From Plutella xylostella (lineage: Eukaryota > Arthropoda > Insecta > Lepidoptera > Plutellidae): DNA of 64,000 bases. Location: NCBI RefSeq assembly GCF_932276165.1, contig NC_063995.1, forward strand, positions 5,580,001-5,644,000, read 5' to 3'. The notes beneath the pieces are model-generated. The model was given only the letters and a program-made list of their open reading frames with translations, had not been told where the DNA came from and made no database searches. Every line of letters starts with the position of its first letter. Positions within the stretch are counted from its first letter, which is position 1. The translations under genes and the position numbers were made by a program. Positions 1-11,200 of this stretch are shown in pieces.

Positions 1-619
1 TTAACAGACTACTGGGCTTTTTGAAATCTTGTGACTGTCTTATAATAAAACCTAAAAGCTTATTGGCTCTAGTCGTTATATACTGATAATGAGTTCTAAA
101 GGTTAATTGATCGTCAAAAATGATTCCTAAGTCCTTAACATTAGATTTTCGTTCTAGAGTGTGCCCAGACAACTCATAGTTATATAAGTATTTTTGTTTT
201 TTGTTAGAAAAGCTAATTACCAAGCATTTCTTTATGTTAAGCGTCATCAAATTGTTGGAACACCATTTAAGAATCTTATTTAAATCATTTTGAAGTGATA
301 AGCAATCATTAGCACATTTAACAGAGGAATATACTTTAAGATCATCGGCGTATAACAAGCACAAATTGGACAGACTCTCTATAAGATCATTTATAAAAAG
401 GATAAATAGTAGAGGCCCTAGATGAGAGCCCTGCGGAACTCCCGAAGGAACGTGTCGCGGTGATGAGGAAAAACCCTTAATGGTAATTAATTGGCTTCGT
501 TGGCTGAGATATGAGCTGATCCATCGGTATAAGTCCCCGTGAATACCGTATGAAGAGACTTTTTCACAAAGCAGTGTATGGTTAACACGATCAAATGCTT
601 TGCTGAAGTCTGTATATAT

Positions 620-1270
620 GTCGCAGGCATCTGGTTTAATCTCCTGTTTGATTGAACCGCTAGCCCGTTCATTGGATGACGCTATTCAGTTGTATGACTA
701 GGCCGAACGTTGATTGTACAAGCGTCACAAAACGTCCAACTAGTTAGCGGACTTAAAATCAGTCAGGTGGTGACTGATTTTACTGGTAAAACAAATATGG
801 CGTCTAACAGCGAACAGCTGACACAAAAAGCACTTGTATTGTTATTTTTTGCAAATAAATTAGCTTTAAAGTGCGTTATTTATGTTAAAATAGTGTGACA
901 ACATGGATTTACCTATTATTACACCGCCGGCGGATAGTTTCAAAGAAAAAAATGTGCTGAAACTGGATAATTATGAACAACAATATCAAGGTACGTTTAT
1001 TGTTATTGTTTAGTTAATTTGTGAGATGAGAGCTTTGTAACATAGTCTTTTTGTTGACTCTTGTCTGGTCATGTTCATCCTAACCAGACATTACAAAGTT
1101 GCTATACTATATCCCATTTAACGACTTCGCTGAATAACGTTCAGTCAAGACGTTGGACGTTACAGTCAACCACTTGACGAGTTGTTCTTTAGTCATTCAA
1201 CTGAGTAGCGTCATCCAATGAACGGGCTAGCGGTTCAATCAAACAGGAGATTAAACCAGATGCCTGCGAC
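620..1270 (+). mobile_element. 651-bp TIR transposon, copy A, inserted in the LINE
   Basis: The ends are inverted repeats of about 83 bp beginning gtcgcaggcatctgg and differing at only a few positions. The flanks carry a 6-bp direct repeat, atatat (614-619 and 1271-1276). Excising the element and one repeat restores the reading frame of the interrupted reverse transcriptase, which confirms both borders. A second copy lies at 54164-54802 on the other strand. There is no transposase domain, so it is non-autonomous. The superfamily is not assigned: a 6-bp target duplication does not fit hAT (8) or mariner (TA). Confidence 0.9.
903..990 (+). CDS. Residual first coding exon carried inside the 651-bp transposon
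   Basis: ATG at 903 opens 29 codons (MDLPIITPPADS, then FKEKNVLKLDNYEQQYQ) and ends in phase 1 at a good splice donor, caag|gtacgt. The copy at 54531-54444 has the same length, open frame and donor; two differences noticed both change the amino acid (Thr to Lys, Ser to Asn). No downstream exon exists within the element. Inference: this is exon 1 of a transposase gene from a longer autonomous parent, left after internal deletion, or a host exon captured by the element. I do not recognise the peptide. Confidence 0.45.
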
Positions 1271-1805
1271 ATATATACTATCTACTTGTCCCCTAGCAGC
1301 AAAGGCAGAGCAGAGATAATATTTGTATTCCAACAAGTTACTGACCGTTGATCGTCCAGTTACAAAGCCATGTTGTTTGTCGGATATGAAAGGCTTTATA
1401 TGATTGTAGAGACTTTTATACACTAAGGACTCAAATAATTTAGCCAAGCACGATAGGATACTTATTGGTCTGTAATGTTCGCAACAAGATTTATCTCCGG
1501 ATTTGTGTACAGGGACTATGTGAGCTCTCTTCCATACATTTGGAAAAACACCGGTTTTTAAAGATTTGTTAAAAATTATGGATAGGGGGATGCTAAGTTC
1601 CTTAGAGCATGTTTTTATGAAGACAGGTGGAATCAAGTCAGGCCCCGGCCCTTTACTTGCGTCTAGAGTTTTTATTTTTGATACTATTTCGTCAGGGGTA
1701 AAAAATATATTTGATAATATGGAGTTACTGTTTGTATTTATGTGACCCGTTTGGTTTGTTAACGGGGGATTATCATTGAAGACTGAGCAAAAATATTGGG
1801 AAAAG

Positions 1806-1990
1806 AGATTACGTCTCAGTTAGGTAAATCGGTGTTTTCTTATTCAATGGCCATAAAAATTGCGTGTGCTCTTATTCAGATATACCAAATAAAACTGTTT
1901 CTAATTGGTCAATTCTGTAAAAGTACGAGTAAGTTTTTACGCCAAAAGTAGAAAGTGGACAAGACCTCAAAGTATCGTATTATTACTTAC
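1806..1990. other. Intronic spacer with no feature recognised
   Basis: AT-rich sequence between the truncated LINE and the C3G exon 8 region. Nothing in it could be supported as a gene or repeat. Confidence 0.4.
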
Positions 1991-2298
1991 ATCTTATTTC
2001 TATCATGTCGGTCACAAACACAAAAGAGCTAGATAGACTAGGGTTTGTCACCGTGGTGAATAACTTACTGACTAAAATACAGATCAACATAAGCCGGCGG
2101 TGGCGGATAGTCGTACAAAACTTACCGACTAAACCCGAGTTATTAGTCATACACAACTTACCGACTAAGTCCGAGTTGGGCGGCGTCGCGAACACGCTGT
2201 CGTGGTTGGAGCCGTCGGCGGCGTGGCGGGACTCCTCGTCGTTGGACACGTTCAGCATCGAGTCCAGGGAGCCGCTGCTGTGCGACTGCAGGGAGAGC
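1991..2298 (-). other. C3G exon 8 with a ladder of four in-phase splice donors
   Basis: The canonical exon ends at 2162 (gtcg|gtaagttgtg). Downstream in the transcript, diverged tandem copies of the same junction place further GTAAGT donors after 2126 and 2069, and a fourth, gat|gtaagtaat, after 1991. The spacings are 36, 57 and 78 nt, all multiples of three, and the frame stays open through all of them. Use of the later donors would add 12, 31 or 57 residues. The peptide shows the duplication (DLVGKLC, GLVGKFC, LVSKLF). Whether any but the first is used cannot be seen. Confidence 0.6.
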
Positions 2299-5200
2299 CT
2301 GCGAATTGCAAGATATGATGAGTCATTAGCATGGCATTAGTACTAAGATTAAACTCAAATTACGAATTTGGTAAAATTTCGATTATTTTTATTTCACGTC
2401 CTAGTGGTCAGTCCGTTTTACAGCGGCTTAAAAACGGAATTTTTGGTTGATAATATTATTTGTATTTTAGTAGGAAGTATTGCAGCAGTAGTTAGCAAAA
2501 TAAATGTTTTGACGCTCTTAATTTTTACAATAAATGTCTTATAAATATAAGAATAACTGTTTAATACCAACCCATCAATGGAAAGTGCCAGTAGCGAATT
2601 ATCGTTGGCAGATTTCCGCTTGGGCGGCAACGGCGGGGCCAGTTCAATTTTTCTGTAATAAAAAATATGATTCAAATCATGGTGATGATAAAACTTAAAA
2701 AATACCAGAAATATGAAGTCAACGATAGCTCTTTAGGCATCCGTGGGTGTAACAGGGCACTTTACGCCCTCTTAGGTCAAAACCGGGCGACCATATTGGT
2801 GCGCTACCCCGCTTGGTCGCCGTTGGTCTGTTTCAACATCGGAAAACCGAGCAACACCATTGGTGCGCGCTACAATGCTCCATCCCCATTGGTCAGCTTT
2901 TACCTCTAGCCACGCTCTTTGGGCGTCAGCGGAATGTTACAGACCAATTCACGTAACTTTACGAGTAGAATAGAAGGTGCTTTTAGTACCCCTTACGTCA
3001 AAACCGAGCGGCTCCAATGGCGTCTCCATTGTAGCGCTCTAAGCCGCTCAGTAGCTGCTGGTCTGTTGCAGCATCGGAAAACCGAGCAACGCCGTTTTAA
3101 CCCATATGTCAAAACAGAGAGGCTTCAATGGCGTCACCATTTAGAACGTGTTAAGCCACTCAGCCGCTCCTGATCTATTGCTACATCAGAAAACCGAACA
3201 TCGCCATTAGTATGCGCACTACACTGCTCCATCCCCATTGGCCACCTTCTCCCTCTTGCTACTCACCTATTGGGCCTGGCTGGCTTGGGCGGCGGCGAGT
3301 CGGGCGCGTCCAGCACGGACTCGGACGAGTGCGAGGCGCGCACGCCGCCGCCCTCCATCATGCCGCTCGATCCCGTCAGCAGGGAACGCTCTTTGGGCGT
3401 CAGCGGGATGTCTGCATAAGGAAATGAGGGTAGTCGTTAGTAGATGCATCTGATAAGGGAGTAAACATGATGTTTGCAATGTTGAACTGTTTTTTTAAGG
3501 AACTCATTGTGTCCTACTGCTGTGCAAAGGTCTTTCCTTGGGTCTTCCACCTATTCCTGTCCATATATCAATACTATAGGTAAACTCACAATGTTTCTTC
3601 TTTCATAAGTACGGGTCAGTAGATTAGATACCACTTAAATGAAAAAAGAATGATTGCCTTTAGGTAAATACTACTAAAGACATAACCGGCTCATGCTACA
3701 ATGTTTCAGAATCTCATTACATCCAGTAACAACTTCTGGTATAATTACGAATCACTCATCTCTTTTCGGAAACTCAATCTCCTGCTGATCTCGAATGCCT
3801 GCAATTTGTATGTCAACAACCGTGGCGCGCTTGCGATCACGTCATACGTCACCGAGGTGCATTTGACAGGCGTCACGCCTCCCGCTCTCCGCTGTCACTC
3901 CGATAGCGTGATTGATCATGAACACAGCTACGAGCCATGTTGCCCGGGTCATTTGCGACCTTAGATATGCAGGCGGCATAGATATGGGAAGATGATTGCT
4001 GTTTTTGCTATGGATTACAGATGTAGCATTGTAGATTACTCCTTGTAAATGTAAGATTGAAATGGGACCTCAGGGTCCTTTCTCCTTTAGAATGTGAACT
4101 TTATGATCTAGTTTCACGTTAGTAAAGAAACAAAAGAAGTGATCAAAGATCTCACCTGGTAGCGAGTTCCTCTGCGCGGGCGGCCTGGGCGCTAACAACG
4201 CGGCCGGCCTCGGGTCCAGAGCAGGGCGCGTCATGTGCTGCTGCGCCAGCCGCGCCACGTCGTGCACGGCCGCGGTCACGCCCGCCACCACGCCGCCCAC
4301 GTGCTCGGGCGCCAGGCACCCCGTCTCCCCCGTCTCCTCCTCCTCACCCCGCAAACTAATCGCCGTGATCTCGTCGCACAAACGGATCAACATGGCCAAG
4401 GCCGTGCAGAGGCGCTTCACGGCGTTCGTCAGCGGCGGCGACCGCCCGCAGTACGGCTTGATCGCTGAAAAACAAAAACAACGCGTCAGTTACACCCAAT
4501 TAAACGCGTCTATAGCTATAATTATGTGTGCGTTCATTGAATTTTAATTGATGTTTAGAATCTCGCTGATTAATTTTTAATGTTTATTCTGAACTTCTAA
4601 TAATTCGAGGCTAATCGCCTCGCACTGGAGCGGCTTTCAGCCGAGTTATTTATGCCATAAATATGTTCGGTGTAAAAGAAATCTTTGAATAATATTACCT
4701 TTGTGAATATTGGCGATTGATTCGAAAACGAGGGTGCCGTTGTCCGGCAACATCTCCAGTTTCCTTTTTGTTATGACGTCGGAAAAGTGTTTTAATCCGA
4801 ATGTGACCTAAAACAAAAGAAGCATCGTGAATATCAATGACCCCAACAAGAACAATAAAACATAGTAAAGAAATCAATTATACATGGACCATCTAGACAC
4901 AGTCGTACGCGGGGTAACCTAGTAAGAATCACGAAATTCGCATTAGACATAGTTTCTAAAGAAATGGTGACACGGTAAATTAGGTATTCATACTTGAGAT
5001 GAGGTTTATAGGCAAACGAGTTCTGTGTCTCGGATAGATAAAAGCTAAATGAGCCTGAGGCTCTAGGTGGTTAGTGTAGGCTGGAAGCAGACTGCCATTA
5101 AATATGCAATAGCTAATTAATCTCACTTGAAAATAATTACACGGTTGTGAAAAAAGTAGTTTATAAATACAGATGTGGAAGAATTGTTGTGTTTACAATA

Positions 5201-8200
5201 TCAAAGAAGGAGTGAAGAAACTAATTTACACTGTTGTGCTATTTTGTAACATGAAAGAGCCGTCAAATTCATACGATCGGTCCATCAACTAGGGGTGTTA
5301 GGGAGCTCCGTAACCGTAACCGAAACTATCGGATATCCGATATAAAAAATCATCCGTAACCGTAACCGAATCCGAAATGAAAGTTTCGGATAGTATCGTA
5401 TAGTTATAGTAAACTTGATTTAATTCCAATTTCAATATTTTCTTTTAATACGAAATTACTAATTCAGTAAGTATAAGTAATAATGTTGTTATTACATTTT
5501 TTATTTTAGGTGTTTTTGATCTAAAACATCTAAAATTTAGATAATACTCAATATAATTTAATTATTTATATTTATTTTTATTTTAAATAGCTGTAATAAT
5601 TACTCACAGACTGATTGTAATTCCTGCCAAAAACGAAATAAAACTACTTTATTACCTATTAGTATTTTACTTTTAAAATTCCTTAAAAATATAATATCCG
5701 TAACCGAAACTAACGGATAATCCGAAATAATTTATTATCCGTATCCGTAACCGTATCCGGTATAATAATCATTCCTATATCCGTATCCAATCCGTAACCG
5801 AAATTTCATATCCATAACATCCCTACCATCAACCGTCGTGCAACAATGATCAGTTTGACAGCTTTTAGCGCGTTTAACACGAGACGAGATAGCAATAGCG
5901 TAGCAGAGTACAAGAAATAAGTCAATCAGTTTACGCGGTGGATGTCAATAAAAAAATAATATAAAGGTATATGTTTTTTTATATTACTTAGACAATACAG
6001 GCATACAGACCGTAGTCTTATACACATATTCACTTAATCTGACTGTCTAAACCTTTCTACTGTACAAACCAGACCAGCTACCTTACCACCGACACATAAG
6101 CAATCAGCATCTTTCTCATTTCTAATTTTCTACATCATCGCTTATCTGTCATACATCTGCCAGATTCATACAAATTATGTCAGTTTTGACAGTTAACCAA
6201 TGCTGCTGCTTAAAGAATGGTAGATTGCCTAGCGGGACGGTAGCAGCTCTAAAGTGCTTTGTCACTTTGATACTTCAATGAAGTGTCGGTGACAAAATCA
6301 TGAATAAGATAGCAACAGTACGTACATCTTTGACTAGTCGTTCCAGTTCTTTGGCCGGCGTGAGCTCGCCGTCGTCGGCGGCCGCCTTGTGCCCCATGTT
6401 GCGGAGCTTCGGGCTCAGCGGGGAGTGCGATCTGAGGGCAAACAGGACGAAAATTATTTATTTCAACACTGAGAAATAAAGGAAATAATCTAAGGCCAAA
6501 AAAATACTTTAAAATAAAACGCTAATTAATACGTCGTACTGTTCATTTGTGTCTGAAATTTAAAAATGTACCTATTTCCCTTTTTTCTTTTACTGTTACA
6601 TGGTTTAGTAACGTAGGTACTGGGACTGAGCGTGAATATGAATAATTCAAGTTAAAATTAGGGCTTTAGATTATGACATTTACATATGCATCCAAACATA
6701 GGTGCGATGTTTGTATAATTAAATTTAGGTTTTGAAAAATCCTAGCTTCATGTATGGTCAGTCAGCAGCTGACTTTTTGCCCCCTGTTATGTAATAGTCC
6801 GTAAAGTTACTTTACATGATGGAGTAAAAGTAATAACGTGCAGCTGGTTTATCATTAGTAATTCCCAATGCTTTTCCTGTCTACATTTTTGGTCAACATT
6901 ATTATATCACTTGCCTAAGCACCAGTAAGTATTTGAATGTTATAAAAATACCGTGCGACATTATACACAATAAGAATAAGAATGAATTATAGTAATACCT
7001 ACATAACATAGTATAGTGTTGCGAAATCACTTAGTTTGCATACTGTCAACTTATTGTTTCTACAGCCTACATTTAGTGTATAATATTACATACATTACAT
7101 CACACTGTCATGTTATTTAAAGTGGGAGTTCCCAACAAGCAACCAAGTTAACCTTAGCCGTTCTTCAAACAAACTGTTTATTCATCATAATATGCAATGT
7201 CTTTTATTAGCGTGCTAAGTGAATCGAAACAGAATTTAATATCTTGGTCTACTTCGCAGATGTTTGATAATAATTTAAAGTACCTATGTATCTGTGTATC
7301 ACATTACATTCAAAGTATATAGCTTGCAGCTGACGTTCCGAATCACATACTGCGAGAGGCATCAAGAGAAACAATAGACACTAAAACCACAACATACCCG
7401 TGTCCATTGTGTGCGAATCTCCTTTGAAGTCGATGCGTCCGTTTGTGGATCCAATGCTCCATTTAGCCACATTTAACACAGACACAACCACAATCACAGG
7501 AACCATAAACACCTACAACACTTCACTTCTGCAATGTTTACTCGGCGACTTTCGAACGAGTACGTTGGCGCTGATTTACGTCAAGTGTAAAACAAATAAA
7601 AAGCGGTATCAAACACGCTGTCAGCGCGGCCGCGGACATTAAAATGTAATCATTTAACAGTGCACGCACCAAACTAATGAGATTTCAGCGGACAATGTCA
7701 CTAACGAGTCTGACTCCTCGTGACTCACTCTATCGACCGAATGTTCCGTGCTATGTCTACAGTATTGCCGCTTCCAAGCTACAACGCTTTGCACAATCCA
7801 GTGCAAAGGTCAGTAGACCCATCTATTGGCTTATTTTACGTGACAATTATAAATAGATGAGTAATTGTGTAACGCGACTCTGTCACAGTGTAGCACTTTC
7901 ACCACTGAAGATAAAGCTGTGCCGCACTCCCTGTGCCTCGTCGTCAGTTGTAAGATAGCGCGCTGGTATGTCTGCATGTTAATTTATCAAATAAGATAAC
8001 AAACAATGATGGTTGTTTGTATCTTGGCAGTACACACAATCTGAGCGATAAGACTACAGTTTTAGAAGAAAGTCATTCTAGTCTCTGTCCATAATATTTT
8101 ATGACTATTAGCACAGTACGTAAGAACGTATCTGTTATTATTACTCGTACACGTATCTAGTAGTATAAATCCTAAGCAATCATTACTATTACAACAAAGA

Positions 8201-11200
8201 TTTGCAAACATTTTCGAATGCCGAACAATTTTAACACTCATTGGAGTGTTAAAAATATTCTGAATGTTATTGAAGATGCATTTCGATTTTAAGTAACGAG
8301 TGTTACTCACGAAATTACCTGACTCATGCAAAAATGTATACCTCGACGACTATGTAGAGAGGGTTGGAAACGGGCGGGCGTGCCATGACTGATTAAACCG
8401 ATAGACTGTCTTTAAGTATTCAGTGTAATATGTGTAATTATGAATTTGAATAAAATAAAACCTCAGGTATGGCAATCCTGAAATAGATTGGATAATCGTT
8501 TGAATTTAGAACATAATAAAACGAATGATAGTCAGAATCTGAAGATAATTTCCTATCCCTATTATAAATCTATTATGGAAATGTTAAGTGCATACATTGC
8601 GCGTTATTAATTTAACCCGTCGGCCGTAGTTGCGTTGTGTCCTTGATAGCTAATTTAATTTAATGTGATACTCCTTGAAGTGAGATGATACGCAATAGCA
8701 ATATTTGGCTGTTGGTAGAACCTGACCGACTGAACATACCTAATCCATAAATAACACTATATGTATAGTCTTCGCTATAAACATGTAATGGACCACTTCT
8801 ATTTAATTAAAATTCCTTACAAAGTTAAATTCTAATCCAATTCACTTTAATCCTCGCGGCGCCAGCGAATGGTGAGAAAACGTCTAGGAATCGCGCACAG
8901 ATGGTCACCTGTGTGCAAAATGGCCGTCCCTTCACTGCACTTGTATATCTAACGGATAAACTACGGGACCCGCTAGCCACAGATTTATGCAGGTGTGCGG
9001 AGCCCTAATTCCACTAACGGAACGCCTGTTTGGCCGAGTGCCACTGGAACGGTTCTGTACTTTAAGTTTCAATTTCCCGTAGTAGAATATTTCATTGATA
9101 GGTAGGTACTTACTAGATAAGGAGTAACACTGACCGGCAGATTATAGAACAGTTTCATAGTAAAATAGACCCTAAGAGAACTTGATGACAGTAGTTATCG
9201 GGAACAAGAGCTTGTTATTACACCCGCAGTAATACTTATGTGATTTAAACAGCTTAGATAATTTATGGTGTTCCACATCGCTGCCACTTTCTAACAAATT
9301 ACACGTCCAGCTTTATAATATTCTCTTAACAATACAATTTTGTAGCGCACCATTACAGAAATAAACTACAGCCAAGAACTTAATAAAAATATGTACAACC
9401 TTAATGCTATCAGCAATCTCTACTAAACAGAAATCTTTGGACTGAGAACATAGTTTAATACTCTTACGTATGTTATGCACATACATACTTTTAATATATT
9501 TGCATGTGAATAGAATTAGATATAAGTAGTACAAGTATCTACACGAACTTGCGAAAGTGACTATTTTGGGTCAAACAAACCCTGACCTCTCCTATCCTAT
9601 CTATGCATACAAACAGATCCATAAGCATTACATAACAACAACATATTCACCTGAGAGCATTAGCCAGATGAGGCGCGTGATGCTGCTGCTGCGGCGAGCG
9701 CATGTTGGAGATCCTCTCGAGCAGGTCGTCCTTGAAGCTGCGCGCGCGCCGCGCCAGCTTGTTGGCGCCGCGCAGCGACCCGCGGTGCCCCGACCCCGGC
9801 TCGGGGCTGAACAGGTCACTCTCTGCAACAACGCCATACGGGACTGTTACCGACAGGTATGAACAAATGACTGTCGGATGCAACGTCATTGGAGGGTTAG
9901 ATTGGCTTAAATATGCATACAGGCTATCGGCTCGGGACTGATCAGTAGGCCTATCACGGGCTTACGTGGGAAATTCTATGCTATTTTCGATACTACAAAA
10001 ACATATTATGGAAAAGGAAATGACACTTTTGGAACTAACAAATTTGCCTTACATTTTGACAGTGACAGTTGACGATTCACAACGTCAACGGAGGTTCGAA
10101 AATATAATCACTCTCTGCAACGCCATTGGCCAGGTACAAACAAATGACTGTCGGATGCAAATGCAACGTCATTGGTTGGTAGATTGGCTTCAATATGCAT
10201 ACCGAAAGGGTACCAAATGAATCAATCTATTAGGTACAGTTAGGTCACAGATTGGCAGGTATGAACAAATGACTGTCGGAAACAACGGCATTGGAGTGTA
10301 TTTCTGATTGGCCGGCATGTGCATATATATTGTGAAGTATGAGGGCCATTTACAACGACTTTATCTGGATGCATGACAGCTCCCCGAAACTTCGTATTAC
10401 GTCAAGCTAGAGTAGCCCGTCTGAATGATTCTCTGAAAAACGCAGTGGCGCAGGCCTTTAAGTTTGATGGCATTTATTTCATGTTTCGTGACAAGGTTGC
10501 GTCTTTGCAAGGTATTCCTTTAAAAATACGCGATGCTAAAAACACTTTTACTATGTAATTGTTTAACTTTTGTTGTTGAGGTTACAACTGCTTGCATTTC
10601 CTATGTGGGCAGAGGAAGCTTTCTATTAACTGTCAAAACATAGCAATTTCGTAATTGTTAACTCGCGTTCAAGTGGATAATTCTGTTACATACATCGTTA
10701 GCGTTTGATGGCTATCTAGCCAAATTATTATATCGCGAATATCTAGATGAAACTTCACATGCTGAAACACGCACAAATATAATTAAGGGAATTAATCGTT
10801 TAATTATCTACACTGCTACAACTAACCTAGGTGCGAAGATTGCAACTTCAGATGCGATTTTATTGCAAGATTTAATCTCTCACTGTTTCTTTAAACTTAA
10901 GTGCATCCATAGTTCATAGACCATTTAAACGAAGAACTTTCTACATAACTTATGAAGAAGCCGCTATAAGAAAGTGTTAACCCACTCTGCTACCAAAACT
11001 TATACACGATCAATACTATATTGTATTTTCACTTTCAAAATATGCAATAACACTTATAGGTCAGACAAGTTCAACATTATCACAACATTTTTGCATATTT
11101 TTATGAGAATGAAACCGAAAGCAGTCGAGCGAGCCGTCATTAACTCTGGGCAAACGAGTTCCGCCCGAACTAAATCATTTAATCTAAATGACGAAGTAAA

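Larger units (their letters stand above)
1..1805 (-). mobile_element. Jockey/CR1-like non-LTR retrotransposon fragment, split by a DNA transposon
   Basis: Minus-strand reverse transcriptase in two blocks, 1805-1271 and 619-1. Block one has the upstream RT region (residues like KSGDKSCCEHYRPISILSC and QHGFVTGRST). Block two continues with TDFSKAFDRV, the turn GVPQGSHLGPLLF and the catalytic YADD box. Removing 620-1270 and one copy of the 6-bp target repeat makes the two blocks read through in one frame (..VDSIY|TDFSKAF..), so the LINE was there first. No endonuclease domain is visible to the right, so the copy looks 5'-truncated near 1805; it runs off the left edge. Its place is an intron of, or sequence beyond, the visible part of C3G. 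The Jockey/CR1 call rests on remembered motif style; the clade is not certain. Confidence 0.85.

Noticed and set aside
2667..3173. Two plus-strand ORFs in C3G intron 6
   Set aside because: They fall in an intronic repeat array and reflect the repeat, not a gene.
10373..10558. 61-codon plus-strand ORF (starts MTAPRNFVLRQ)
   Set aside because: The peptide looks somewhat protein-like, but I do not recognise it and it has no flanking exon or element border, so I did not list it as a gene.
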